A DNA stretch of 64,000 nucleotides, taken from NCBI GenBank assembly GCA_029265355.1, contig JAJUJL010000013.1:83827-147826 (forward strand). Reading direction: 5' to 3'. Numbering within the stretch: the first letter of the stretch is position 1; each line of letters starts with the position of its first letter. The position numbers were made by a program, and so were the translations under genes. Shown here one piece after another: positions 9,601-17,890 of the stretch. The notes under the pieces are model-generated. The model was given only the letters and a program-made list of their open reading frames with translations, searched no databases and was not told the DNA's origin. The stretch is from Chloroflexota bacterium (lineage in GTDB: Bacteria; Chloroflexota; Anaerolineae; Anaerolineales; UBA4823).

Positions 9601-10130
9601 AACAGCCAGTGCCGTTTGCACCGAGCCGCGCCTGCACTCGGGATGACCCGCACGCCATGGTTAGCTTTGCCTATCCTCGGGATGGAGAAATCCTGCGAGA
9701 GAGCAGCATTGATATTTACATCCAGGCGAATGCAGACCGCAACTTCGATTACGTGCGACTGGAATATGGATTGGGAGAGAACCCGGTTGATTGGGTAGTG
9801 CTCGAACAAAAATCGACGCCGTTTCCAAACCCAGATCGCATCTACACCTGGAATCTGGCCGATATTCCCTTGGGTCCGCTCAGCCTGCGTCTCTATATGC
9901 ATAGCACAGAAGACACATTCGCCGAATTGCGGGTGCGGGTGAGAAACGAAGCTCCCACACCTACACCGACGCCAACGACGACTTTGACGCCAACTTTGAT
10001 TCCCACGGAGACGCCGACCCCCACGCAGACGCCGACCATTACACCGACGCCTACGATCACTCTCCCGCCTCCTTTGACAGCAACCCCAACGGAGACGCCC
10101 TCGCCAACCGCGCCAGACGCCAGTCCTTAG
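6684..10130 (+). CDS. Class A penicillin-binding protein (bifunctional transglycosylase/transpeptidase)
   Basis: GTG at 6684 is preferred because GGAG lies 7 nt upstream; the open frame itself extends back to 6648. The order is a polar Gln/Pro-rich cytoplasmic region (1-225), a membrane helix (about 229-252), a GT51 transglycosylase domain (ATEDKEFYNHPG, GASTITQQLARN), then a transpeptidase with SAIK (about 608), SYN (about 670) and KTGTT (about 808). A Cys-containing C-terminal domain and a Thr-Pro-rich tail of about 60 residues follow. It makes and cross-links peptidoglycan outside the membrane. The tail resembles cell-surface spacers frequent in Anaerolineae. Confidence 0.93.
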   Translation: MEDEDSKRRSPDSDGQEASERFRKLLSDFEETNRQMEEAKSGASQTLPLSDAAQESEIASDPSRGDESGLPGKGLPAQGTPGYDTLPLENDQPVSSAQNGLQKDQQTGDTLADTQPARTVRTDQTSTRPQIARRPPPEIDAHGFPLPRRVEQNDPYATRVSPSAYTPIRRTAETRQETQSRPYSGTDQPVGRNAAEPAPGMGYMPVASPGGAQGRSALQSTLGCMLRAIIIGAFATVLIALIAGTFIVFQYFRIARSLPDVSQLREKASKFETTRILDRNGNVLYEIVDPNAGRRTYVPLSRISPYLVAATIATEDKEFYNHPGFDLLAIFRAFLQNYQSGETVSGASTITQQLARNLLFTPEERSEQSYSRKIREAVLAAELTRIYSKDEILELYLNENYYGNLAYGVEAAAETYFGTTAANLTLGQASFLAGLPQAPAVYDIYTAREATLKRQEDVLVLMYEMSQEKGCIYVSNSSQPVCMDPVSTASAANEMKTYQFKSPDIQMRYPHWVNYVRTLLEAQYDPQEIYRAGFSVYTTLDPELQDMAELIVKNQVQALAANRATNGALIAIRPSTGEILAMVGSADFNNEAISGQVNMSLSPRQPGSAIKPVTYLAAFEKGWTPATLIWDVESEFSPSGQPNDPSPPYVPVNYDGRYHGPVTVRTALANSYNVPAVKALDFVRIYDDPNTPVQDGFIAMARKLGITTLNRPDYGLSLTLGGGEVTLLELTNAYATMANQGRRLPPTAITRITDFNGNLIYEYQTPPFEQVIRPEHAYLISSILSDNEARAPMFGRNSVLNLPFQVAAKTGTTNDFRDNWTLGYTPDLAVGVWVGNADYTPMQNTTGLSGAAPIWSEFMNQAIQKLTGGNPTPFSRPGGIVERVICEISGTEPSQWCPRQRTELFAADQPPLPASEDLWRKGIVDTWTGLWASNDCRDFVEERFVLNVTEPSAKRWIRRDPAGQSWAESIGFKQPVPFAPSRACTRDDPHAMVSFAYPRDGEILRESSIDIYIQANADRNFDYVRLEYGLGENPVDWVVLEQKSTPFPNPDRIYTWNLADIPLGPLSLRLYMHSTEDTFAELRVRVRNEAPTPTPTPTTTLTPTLIPTETPTPTQTPTITPTPTITLPPPLTATPTETPSPTAPDASP

Positions 10131-10164
10131 CTTCCTTCGGGTAAATCGGCAGATCTTGGGTCGC

Positions 10165-10902
10165 TCAACCGGCGATCAGGTACAGCGCGGCTATCGCCAG
10201 GAGAACGGTTATCAGGCGTTCAAAGGTTTGTTTGTCAACCGTTTCGGACAATCGGCGACCATGCCAGACGCCCAATGGTAGCAATGGTAACATCCAGACA
10301 ATGCTCAGCAGCCGTCCCCAATCAAATAGATTGGCATAGAAATAATACGGTACCTTGATCCAATTGACGATGGCGAAAAACAGGGCCGAGGTGGCCGCAA
10401 ACTGCCTGGGTTGCAGGTTTTGCAATAGCAAATACATGCTAAACGGTGGCCCGCCGGTGTGAGCAAGCGCTGAAGAGAAGCCGGTGACGATCCCGGCAAG
10501 GATGCCGTGCCAGGCGCGGGGGCGATACACCATTTTTTTGATTTGCTTCTCAGCCAGGCGGTAAGCTACGAACAGAATAACGATGACGCCCAATGCCAGG
10601 CGCAAGGCATGGGTCGGCGCGTTGGTAATGAAGAAAGTGCCGATTGTAATCCCTGCAATGGCGCCCGGCAGAAGCAGAAGAATGTGTTTGCTCTCCCATT
10701 TTTTCCAATGCCAGGCCACTGCGAACACATCAGCAATCATGAGAATTGGAAGGAGCAAACCGATGGCATCTTGCGGCGAGAGGACCAATGCCATAGTGGG
10801 AGTTGCCAGCGCGCCGAGGGTGCCTCCGAGACCGCCTTTGGATAGTCCAATACCATAGATGACCAGCACCGCTACGATGAGAAATTCAACCTGGAGACTC
10901 AT
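10165..10902 (-). CDS. TSUP (TauE/SafE) family transporter
   Basis: The 245-aa protein is almost entirely hydrophobic with about seven to eight membrane segments. It has the family repeats GIGLSKGGLGGTLGALATP near the N-terminus and GFSSALAHTGGPPFSMYLL in the second half. Members export or import sulfite, sulfoacetate and other organic anions; the substrate is not evident here. It lies tail-to-tail with the PBP gene. Confidence 0.85.
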   Translation of the reverse strand: MSLQVEFLIVAVLVIYGIGLSKGGLGGTLGALATPTMALVLSPQDAIGLLLPILMIADVFAVAWHWKKWESKHILLLLPGAIAGITIGTFFITNAPTHALRLALGVIVILFVAYRLAEKQIKKMVYRPRAWHGILAGIVTGFSSALAHTGGPPFSMYLLLQNLQPRQFAATSALFFAIVNWIKVPYYFYANLFDWGRLLSIVWMLPLLPLGVWHGRRLSETVDKQTFERLITVLLAIAALYLIAG

Positions 10903-10929
10903 GGGAGAGGGTCGACTGATTGGTCGAGG

Positions 10930-11853
10930 TTATTGAATCTGAGCAAGAGCCAGGCGGGTAAATACCGCATGGTGGTCGGAATGTGGCATTTTGGGCGACG
11001 TAAGATGGCGTGAGTCGAGCACACTCCAGGACTGCTGAGGATTATGGAGGAAAATATAATCCAGGCGATGTTCTTTCAGAATGCCGCCCCACGGCCAGCG
11101 CAGTGTATGCGTAACGGCTTCGGAATGGGGGTGCAAACGCCGGAAAGTATCAGTCCATACCCGGCGGGCGTGTTGGATCTGAGGGCTATCCTCCGCAGCA
11201 TTGAAATCGCCGCCGATCAAAACCGGCGTTTGATGATCGATCATAGCGACCCAGGTGGTTAAGTCGTGAACCTGGCGGTAGTTTTGGCGTGCATTCAAAC
11301 CGAGATGCACAGAAAATACCCTGAATTCGCCGCAAGGCGTCTCAACAGAAGCGCCCAAAGCCATGCGATGCACGAAGGACCGCTTGGATGAACCACCCAG
11401 GCGGCGCAAGCTTGGACGGGAGAGTGGAAAACGACTGAGGATTGCCAGCCCCTCCTCGAACCCAATTCCAGGGTGCCCGTTGGATGGGGCGTAAAGCAAG
11501 TGCATATCCAGGTATTGTGCGATCCATTCCGAGGCATGCAGGTGAGGGGTTCGGGCGGCCTCTTGCAGGAGCAAAATATCGGCATTCTCCGCCGCGGCAA
11601 GGCTTGCGAAAGCCTCCAGGCGTTGGGTGATGTTTTTGAAGCGCGGCCAATCGTGCCACAAATTGGCTGTAATGAAATTTAGCGGGCGGCAATTTTCTGA
11701 GACAGAGGAGTCCAGACGGCGCATGTGCTGAATTTCTACTGGCGGTTGCATGATCTCCCGCACCAGCGCTAATTTAAATAGTTCCGGCCCGATGCGCATT
11801 CTGAAGCGTCTCGGGCCGGAGGACAGGTTGGATTGTGAATCGACAGACTTCAA
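10930..11853 (-). CDS. Endonuclease/exonuclease/phosphatase (EEP) family protein
   Basis: The 307-aa protein contains the EEP fold signatures: NFITANLWHD near residue 60, ADILLLQEA (metal-binding Glu), VLIGGDFNAAED, DYIFLH, and the terminal HSDHHAVF catalytic His motif. There is a 55-residue N-terminal stretch of unclear value, so the true start may be further in. The substrate could be nucleic acid, a phosphoinositide or another phosphodiester. Confidence 0.8.
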   Translation of the reverse strand: MKSVDSQSNLSSGPRRFRMRIGPELFKLALVREIMQPPVEIQHMRRLDSSVSENCRPLNFITANLWHDWPRFKNITQRLEAFASLAAAENADILLLQEAARTPHLHASEWIAQYLDMHLLYAPSNGHPGIGFEEGLAILSRFPLSRPSLRRLGGSSKRSFVHRMALGASVETPCGEFRVFSVHLGLNARQNYRQVHDLTTWVAMIDHQTPVLIGGDFNAAEDSPQIQHARRVWTDTFRRLHPHSEAVTHTLRWPWGGILKEHRLDYIFLHNPQQSWSVLDSRHLTSPKMPHSDHHAVFTRLALAQIQ

Positions 11854-11924
11854 ACGACGTGCTCCAGCAAATGAATGTTTCGAGCGCTTATTGTATCACA
11901 TGCCCCGGGATTAGATCTGGGGTG

Positions 11925-12449
11925 TTATTTGTCTCCTTTCAGCCCTCTCAAGAAGCCAGGGATCACTTCAGCAGGAAAGCGGGGCCAGGTGAAGATGATC
12001 GCACCGATCAGGTAGATCACCATGAGCAGACCATAAGGCTGCGCCTCGAGCAGCGCGATCCAGATAATCGCCGCGTAGACCGGCGCCTGGAAGAGCATGC
12101 CGTAAGAGCGCAGCAGTCCAAAGCGTTTGAAGAGCAATGCCCAAAAGAGGAAGTAGATCAACGAGAGCAGCAAAGGAAAATAGCCTGACAGCGAGAGGTA
12201 GACCAGCAAACCGGCGGCGACCGACATATCCACTTCCAGATCATGGTCTCCCAACCAGGTGTGATATTTCAAACGGCTGCGGCGGGCGATGAGCCCGTCG
12301 GCCAGGTCGCTGAACCAGGAGTACAGCATCAGCAAGCTGATCGCCGGCAAGGCGGTACGTCCGTAGGTGAGGCCGATCCAGGCAAACACGATCCAGAGCA
12401 ATCCTCGGCTGAGGGTGATCAAATCGGCAATTTGTTTGGCTGCAATCAT
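11925..12449 (-). CDS. CDP-alcohol phosphatidyltransferase family protein
   Basis: The 174-aa integral membrane protein carries the CDP-alcohol motif as DLADGLIAR...GDHDLEVD. The final metal-binding Asp pair is kept with D-x3-D spacing. The interval after the Arg differs slightly from the canonical pattern. It would join a CDP-diacylglycerol headgroup to an alcohol in phospholipid synthesis. An inositol-phosphate synthase is encoded 5 kb away, so inositol lipids are possible. Confidence 0.78.
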   Translation of the reverse strand: MIAAKQIADLITLSRGLLWIVFAWIGLTYGRTALPAISLLMLYSWFSDLADGLIARRSRLKYHTWLGDHDLEVDMSVAAGLLVYLSLSGYFPLLLSLIYFLFWALLFKRFGLLRSYGMLFQAPVYAAIIWIALLEAQPYGLLMVIYLIGAIIFTWPRFPAEVIPGFLRGLKGDK

Positions 12450-12709
12450 CGCTTACACTCCTTTCCCCCGCGGCGAGATCCATAAAGTCGTTTGGGCTAT
12501 GGGCTCTATTAGGAATTTTCGAGCTCCCCGGTCCGCCGCGGGAAGCCTGAACGAGTTCGTGATTCTATTGTAGCAAATTTGCCAGTAAGATTCTAGTGGG
12601 GAACCGGTTTGGGGGATATTTGGACGGGAAAAGACTCAGCTCCTGGATATAGAAGTCTATCGGTGAGCATTGCTGCTGACGAGGGTGATGTGGCGCTGTC
12701 ACAGGATGG

Positions 12710-13093
12710 TCATGAGAGATGCTCGCTTTTTTCGCCCGAGTTGTCTTTGGAGGCATTGGGATGCTGTTTCACTCTTTTTTGTTCTCGAGCCAACTCGTAG
12801 GATCGCCTCAACAAGCTGACTGCTCGTTCAACATCCTCAGGCTCCTCGATGTAGAAGCTCACCCAACCGGTTTCGGGTAAAAGATGATGAGGTTGAGCCA
12901 GGCCCAACCCGACAATCTCGTTGCGAATCCGAGTGGGAAACGGAATATCCAACATGAAATCACCGTGGATGTGACCAATTTCTCGTTTTCCCAGGCGAAA
13001 TTCCAGCCCTCCGAAGCGATGAGGGTGTTGGCTGACGCCCTCCCACAGGCTCAATTGAGCAGCGATTTGTTGACTTGCGCCGTGGACTCGCAT
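12710..13093 (-). CDS. DUF5519 (luciferase-domain-like) protein
   Basis: The product contains WEGVSQHPHRFGGLEFRLG, then REIGHIHGDFMLDIPFP, then PHHLLPETGWVSFYIEEPED. This is the diagnostic pattern of the small DUF5519 family, sometimes annotated as luciferase-domain protein. The function is unknown. ATG 13093 has AGAGGG at a suitable distance; a longer frame starts with TTG at 13162. Confidence 0.75.
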   Translation of the reverse strand: MRVHGASQQIAAQLSLWEGVSQHPHRFGGLEFRLGKREIGHIHGDFMLDIPFPTRIRNEIVGLGLAQPHHLLPETGWVSFYIEEPEDVERAVSLLRRSYELAREQKRVKQHPNASKDNSGEKSEHLS

Positions 13094-13204
13094 ACGATCC
13101 CTCTGTAAGGAATAAGCTGGAATGCCCAGTTCGCCATTGGCAAGGAATTTCTTACTGGGCAATCCAGCGATGACTGAAGGGGGATTGCCTTGTTTGGGCA
13201 GGCC

Positions 13205-13753
13205 CTAGGCGTATTGCTCTGATTGAGACTTGACCTGTTGGATCAGCTCGATTTCGATTGTGATATTGATGTTATCACCCACCAAAAAGCCGCCGGTTTC
13301 CAATGCAACATTCCAGGTGAGCCCCCAGTCTTTGCGGTTGATGTTGGTTGTCGCTGTAAAACCAGCGACGTTCGCGCCCCACGGGCTGCGCGACATGCCA
13401 GCATACACGACATCGAGCGTGACGGGTCTCGAAACGCCCCGGATGGTCAGATCGCCGGTGACACGCCCTTTGGTCTCGTCAATGACTTCGACCTTGCGGC
13501 TTTTGAAGATGATTTCGGGGAAATTCTCGACATCTAGGAAGTCGGGAGATTTGAGATGCGCATCCCGCTGGGGCTCGCGGGTGTTGATGCTTGCGGCAGC
13601 GATGCGAACGTCAACGGATGATTCGGCTGGGCGCTGTGGATTGAACTCTACACTGCCAGTCACCTGATCGAATTGGCCGCGCACGTTGGCAATCATCATG
13701 TGGCGTACCGAGAAAGTTACACTGCTGTGGGCGGAATCTATGTTCCAAGACAT
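13205..13753 (-). CDS. YceI family protein
   Basis: The 182-aa protein starts MSWNIDSAHSSVTFSVRHMM at 13753 behind GGAGG. The lipocalin-like YceI pattern runs throughout (GSVEFNPQRPAESSVDVRI, FPEIIFKSRKVE, GDLTIRGVSRPVTLDV). Members bind isoprenoid-type lipids. No signal peptide is present, so this copy appears cytoplasmic. It is downstream of marR, with a palindromic operator in the gap, so it is a likely MarR target. Confidence 0.9.
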   Translation of the reverse strand: MSWNIDSAHSSVTFSVRHMMIANVRGQFDQVTGSVEFNPQRPAESSVDVRIAAASINTREPQRDAHLKSPDFLDVENFPEIIFKSRKVEVIDETKGRVTGDLTIRGVSRPVTLDVVYAGMSRSPWGANVAGFTATTNINRKDWGLTWNVALETGGFLVGDNINITIEIELIQQVKSQSEQYA

Positions 13754-13835
13754 GTTAGTACCTCCAAAAAATATTGTGTTGAACTTACCCATTTGGGTGA
13801 AGTACCCATCCGAAGTGGGTAGCTCCGGAAATAAA

Positions 13836-13851
13836 CGTTCGATATCGAACG
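13836..13851. promoter_or_regulatory. MarR operator in front of yceI
   Basis: A perfect 16-bp palindrome, CGTTCGATATCGAACG, lies between the marR stop and yceI. Its 12-bp core recurs upstream of marR. Confidence 0.7.
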
Positions 13852-13867
13852 ATATTCTTAAAAAAAT

Positions 13868-14320
13868 TTATTCTTGGCTGCTTTTGCCCAGTTTGCGACA
13901 TAAATCGCCAAGAAGCTGCTGTTCGGTTGGTTCGAGTACGGAAAGCTCAGCGACAATCGCCTCGACGTGCTTCGGAAAGATCGAACTGATCAGGTCTCTC
14001 CCTGCATTGGTCAGGGAAATCTGAAACTTGCGGCGATCATCAGGGTTGATCTCTCGCTTAACCAGGTGGAGTTTTTCCAAATTGTCGATCACCAGGGTGA
14101 TATTGGCATTGCTCTTCAAAAGCTTACTCCCCAATTCTCGCTGGCACATGGGGCCCAGGTGAAGCAGTGCTTCCAAGACGCTGAATTGGGAGACGCTTAA
14201 GCCGGGGTGTGTGTTGCGAGCAGCCAGGCGAGCATTGAGCGAATCGCATGCCCGGTTCAGCTTGATGAAGGTATTCAGAGCAAGCGTTTGTTGAGCGGTT
14301 CCTGTGTAATGTGTTGGCAT
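13868..14320 (-). CDS. MarR family transcriptional regulator
   Basis: The 150-aa protein has a winged helix: LSVSQFSVLEALLHLGPMC, then QRELGSKLLKSNANITLVID as the recognition helix, then REINPDDRRKFQISLTNAG as the wing. A dimerising C-terminal helix follows. Palindromes with a common core flank the gene, suggesting autorepression and control of yceI. The inducing ligand is unknown. Confidence 0.9.
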   Translation of the reverse strand: MPTHYTGTAQQTLALNTFIKLNRACDSLNARLAARNTHPGLSVSQFSVLEALLHLGPMCQRELGSKLLKSNANITLVIDNLEKLHLVKREINPDDRRKFQISLTNAGRDLISSIFPKHVEAIVAELSVLEPTEQQLLGDLCRKLGKSSQE

Positions 14321-14340
14321 GATCGTTCTTCATCTAATAG

Positions 14341-14352
14341 TTCGATATCGAA
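14341..14352. promoter_or_regulatory. MarR operator in front of marR
   Basis: TTCGATATCGAA, identical to the core of the site before yceI, lies 21 bp upstream of the marR start. Confidence 0.7.
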
Positions 14353-14422
14353 ATAATACTATACGACACCGGGTTTGTCAAGGGTAAACGAGGAAAATAT
14401 CACCATTTTTGTGCACTTTTGC

Positions 14423-14451
14423 TTGCCGCGGGAGTTGTTGTGATCTACAAT
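14423..14451 (+). promoter_or_regulatory. Promoter giving a leaderless mRNA
   Basis: TTGCCG (14423-14428), a 17-bp spacer and TACAAT (14446-14451) end 6 bp before the ATG at 14458. Transcription would begin at or near the start codon, and no Shine-Dalgarno sequence is present. Confidence 0.55.
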
Positions 14452-14457
14452 TGAAAT

Positions 14458-16524
14458 ATGGGTCCACAACAGAAGTATCATTTTGCCTGGCAAAATCCAT
14501 TCTTGCGCGCTACGATCTATCCTTTCCGAAATGAGAAGTTGCGCGATTTTTTGGCGACCTACTACGAAGTAGACCTTTGGCGACAGTACCGGTCGCAATC
14601 TCCGGATGCCGAAAAAGTGGCCCAGGTTCGGCAAGCGTATGCACAGATCAACGACTTGCTTGCAGAAGCCAAGTTGGAATTGCAACACGCCCAGGCGGCC
14701 ATGAAAGTTTTAGAAGCGCAGCACCGAAAACTCCTTACCAGTGAGCCTGTGCGATTGCTTCAGCGCCAGAAGGATCTGCTTTTGCAAAAGCGCAAAGACC
14801 TCGAGGCGCGCATGCTGCCTTTCGAGCGCCAGGTGGACTGGTACCAGCGTTTTGCTCCAGAACATCCCTACCTGCAGAAGTGGGAATATGAATTATCGAA
14901 GCTGGCAACGCCGATGCAAGAGATCCTGGATGCTTTGAACCTGGTCGAGCAGCAATTGGAGGCTCAGCTTGCGGATTACCGCGCTGTGCAGCGCAGCCTG
15001 GAGAGCACAGTGACGCGCGCCCTGGAGACTATCGCCCGCGAAACGATCCGCCTGCAGCAACTGCCGCCATTGGGTCCTTCTGGAGAAGTAACCAACCGTG
15101 TTTGGGTGCAATGGGAAGTGGCGCGATACCGCCGTGAACTGGAAGCATTGGAGCACGACGCATTGGTCCAAAGGGTGGTCGATTTTTTTGATGCCCAAAA
15201 AGATCGTTTTCCGACCTGGCTCAAGTACATGGTGCTGCATTTTTCGGGAATGCGCTATCGCAGTGCGCATGGCTCCTGGGCGGATGCGAAAGATTTGCTG
15301 GAAATGCTGGCGATCGAGCGGCTGCGCCAGGAGAATCAATCCGCTAGCGAGGCGCAAATCGCCATCGCCTGTATGCAAGCCCTGGAGCAGCTCGAGAAGG
15401 AAAAGGCTGTCACCACTGACCGTGAGCAGATTGCATGGATCGATCACCAGATGATGGGGTTGATGTCGCCCAACAGGCGGGCGGCGCTGTTGAGGTTCGA
15501 AAGCAACCGAGAAATTGCCAAAATCCAGGCCCTCTCTCAGGAAGCCGCGCTCGAAGCGATCAAAGAGATTCACGCTCACACGCCATTTCCGGATTGGGTG
15601 TGGGCTGAAATCGTCAGCCGGACTGAATTGAGATTGGAAGTGCAAGAGACAGCGTGGGAGGATCTCAATGACGAGCAACGCCAGGCCAAATGGCTGAAGG
15701 AAAATTCTCGCTGGCGGGCGATCATGAACGCCTGGCAAAACAAGGATATCACCGGATGGAGAAAACAACATTGGCTCACATTGTCGCTGATTGTCACCCG
15801 CGCAGTTTGCAATGAGATTGCTGAACATATTCAGCACTTGCGCGGTGTCAAGCCAGCAGCCGGGTTGACGGCCAAGCCCACCTGGTATATGAATATGATG
15901 AGGAAAATGCCTGGCCAGGCCTACCTGCGGCGCCCGATGTCTGCCGAGGATTTTTTGCCAGGAGCCAGCATACTCTTCTTAGGATGGACCAGCCAGCGAC
16001 CCAATCCCTGGCAGATTGCATTGCGCTTGCCGGGAATCGAGCTGTTGCCCGAGGCGATGCGGCCGGTGAAATCAGTGCGCAAGTCTATCGCCATGCGCAA
16101 GAGCAGCAGCGGCGCAGCGACTGATGAGTGGACTTACCGGGAGAGTGGCAATGAATTTGTGCGCACGATGCGCCCTTACGTGCGAACTATGGCACCGCTG
16201 CCGGAAAGCAAAGTGAAGCAATTGAAAAAAAAGGGCAAGTCTGACCAGGAGATCCGCGCATTGGGCAGAGAGAAGTTGGTGAGAGGCGACACAATCACCG
16301 AATGGCTGCGCTGGACGCATGAAGCGACCGTCATCGAAGTGGTCGAGCTGTCCAGCGGCGCCTATGTGCTAACCTTCGAAACTGGCAAAATTGGACTCAA
16401 CCTGCGTCCACTTGCAAGGCTGATAAATGCATGGGATGTATGGGTGGGGTATGTACCCGCCTCTCCCATACCCAAGGAAAAGCTGGCGGGGATGCTTAGC
16501 AGGAAAAAAATCCTGCTAAGCTGA
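14458..16524 (+). CDS. Uncharacterised 688-aa coiled-coil protein
   Basis: I do not recognise a family. The N-terminal 40 residues (HFAWQNPFLRATIYPFRNEK) are followed by long charged coiled-coil segments (about 65-210), a mainly helical middle, and a basic C-terminal third rich in Lys/Arg. The C-terminus ends in what looks like a small beta domain (VIEVVELSSGAYVLTFETGK). There is no signal peptide or membrane segment. It is monocistronic between marR and ruvC. Confidence 0.75.
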   Translation: MGPQQKYHFAWQNPFLRATIYPFRNEKLRDFLATYYEVDLWRQYRSQSPDAEKVAQVRQAYAQINDLLAEAKLELQHAQAAMKVLEAQHRKLLTSEPVRLLQRQKDLLLQKRKDLEARMLPFERQVDWYQRFAPEHPYLQKWEYELSKLATPMQEILDALNLVEQQLEAQLADYRAVQRSLESTVTRALETIARETIRLQQLPPLGPSGEVTNRVWVQWEVARYRRELEALEHDALVQRVVDFFDAQKDRFPTWLKYMVLHFSGMRYRSAHGSWADAKDLLEMLAIERLRQENQSASEAQIAIACMQALEQLEKEKAVTTDREQIAWIDHQMMGLMSPNRRAALLRFESNREIAKIQALSQEAALEAIKEIHAHTPFPDWVWAEIVSRTELRLEVQETAWEDLNDEQRQAKWLKENSRWRAIMNAWQNKDITGWRKQHWLTLSLIVTRAVCNEIAEHIQHLRGVKPAAGLTAKPTWYMNMMRKMPGQAYLRRPMSAEDFLPGASILFLGWTSQRPNPWQIALRLPGIELLPEAMRPVKSVRKSIAMRKSSSGAATDEWTYRESGNEFVRTMRPYVRTMAPLPESKVKQLKKKGKSDQEIRALGREKLVRGDTITEWLRWTHEATVIEVVELSSGAYVLTFETGKIGLNLRPLARLINAWDVWVGYVPASPIPKEKLAGMLSRKKILLS

Positions 16525-16541
16525 GCTGGAATAAGGCTACC

Positions 16542-17042
16542 TCAGCGGGTATTCGACTGGGCGCGCAAGTAACCGGTTGAATGCGCGTAGCAAATGGCGA
16601 CTGCCAGCGCATCTGCCGCATCGTCGGGACGAGGGATCTCCTCCAGGTTCAAGAGAGTGCGCACCATGTATTGCACTTGCTGTTTATCGGCGTTGCCGTA
16701 TCCAGCCACGGCTTGTTTGATCTCGAGTGGGGTATACTCTGCAACACTGATCCCGGCTTGAGCGAGACATAACAGCACCACGCCGCGCCCATGTCCAACG
16801 CTCATCGCAGTGCGGACATTTTTTTGAAAAAAAAGCTTCTCCACTGCCGCCTTGTCGGGCTTGTGGAGAAGCAAGATCTGGGAAAGCTCATTGTAGAGTG
16901 TCAGCAAACGCTCCGCTAACTCAAGGCCTGCGGGCGTGCTGATTACGCCGTAGGCGACAGCCTGAAGCGAACCATCTTCATTTTCTCGTACCAACCCGTA
17001 GCCGGTGGTGGCAGTACCCGGGTCGACGCCGATCACGACCAT
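16542..17042 (-). CDS. ruvC: Crossover junction endodeoxyribonuclease RuvC
   Basis: The 166-aa protein has the RNase H-like resolvase acidic residues: Asp7 in VIGVDPGTATTGYG, Glu68 in AVEKLFF, and Asp141/Asp144 in PDDAADALAVAI. It cuts Holliday junctions with RuvAB. It follows yebC with 2 bp between them, a common pair. Confidence 0.95.
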   Translation of the reverse strand: MVVIGVDPGTATTGYGLVRENEDGSLQAVAYGVISTPAGLELAERLLTLYNELSQILLLHKPDKAAVEKLFFQKNVRTAMSVGHGRGVVLLCLAQAGISVAEYTPLEIKQAVAGYGNADKQQVQYMVRTLLNLEEIPRPDDAADALAVAICYAHSTGYLRAQSNTR

Positions 17043-17044
17043 GA

Positions 17045-17800
17045 TCAGGCTTCTTCGAGTTGGGCGAGAACCTCGTCGCTAATACTGAGCGTCGAATAGA
17101 CGCTCTGCACGTCATCCAATTCTTCGAGAGATTCGATCAGGCGCAACACCTGGATTGCTTGATCGGTGCTCAGCTCGGTTTCGTTGTTGGCCACGAAACG
17201 CAGCTCGGCTTCTTCTGGCGCGACTGAAGCGGCTTTGAGAGCGTCCCAGATTTCTTTGAAGGATTCGACTGGGCCATATATTTCGCACGTGCCATCGTCA
17301 AAGGTCACATCGTCTGCACCCGCTTCGACAGCCAGCTCGAAAATTTTATCTTCGCTATGAGACCCGATTGGGAAGGCAAAGTAGGCCACCCGCTTGAACT
17401 GCCAGGCAACAGAGCCCGCTTCGGACATTGTTCCACCCGAACGGCTGAGTAGATGACGGATCTCCGAAATGGTGCGGTTTTTATTATCCGTCACGCAGGA
17501 AATGAGCATAGCGATGCCATGCGGCCCATAACCCTCGTAAGTGATCTCAACCAGCTCGCTGCCATCCTTCGATTCACCGGTGCCGCGCTTGATCGCACGC
17601 TCGATGTTGTCTTTTGGCATATTGTTGGCACGGGCTTTTTCAACCGCGTACGCCAGCCGCATATTGCTTTCCGGATCGCCGCCGCCCTCACGAGCAGCGA
17701 TGACAATTTCTCTCGCCAGGCGGGTGAATAGCTGGCCGCGCTTCGCGTCTGCAGCGCCCTTCTTGCGCCGAATGGTTGCCCAGTGTGAATGTCCGGACAT
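17045..17800 (-). CDS. yebC: YebC/PmpR family DNA-binding/translation-assisting protein
   Basis: The 251-aa protein opens with MSGHSHWATIRRKKGAADAK and contains NMPKDNIERAIKRGTGE and YEGYGPHGIAMLI, all hallmarks of the family. Members have been described as transcription regulators, and some as factors helping ribosomes through proline stretches. AGAGAGG precedes the ATG. It is co-transcribed with ruvC. Confidence 0.94.
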   Translation of the reverse strand: MSGHSHWATIRRKKGAADAKRGQLFTRLAREIVIAAREGGGDPESNMRLAYAVEKARANNMPKDNIERAIKRGTGESKDGSELVEITYEGYGPHGIAMLISCVTDNKNRTISEIRHLLSRSGGTMSEAGSVAWQFKRVAYFAFPIGSHSEDKIFELAVEAGADDVTFDDGTCEIYGPVESFKEIWDALKAASVAPEEAELRFVANNETELSTDQAIQVLRLIESLEELDDVQSVYSTLSISDEVLAQLEEA

Positions 17801-17890
17801 ACGAACCTCTCTATGGGTATTGACAATAATGCTTACCAGATCGATTTGCCGGTAAGTGGTAACAATTATACCATGCAGCCTGGTAAGCGA

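Noticed and set aside
12450..12709. Small gene in the gap before the CDP-alcohol phosphatidyltransferase
   Set aside because: Only short frames with atypical composition and no ribosome site; nothing else recognised here.
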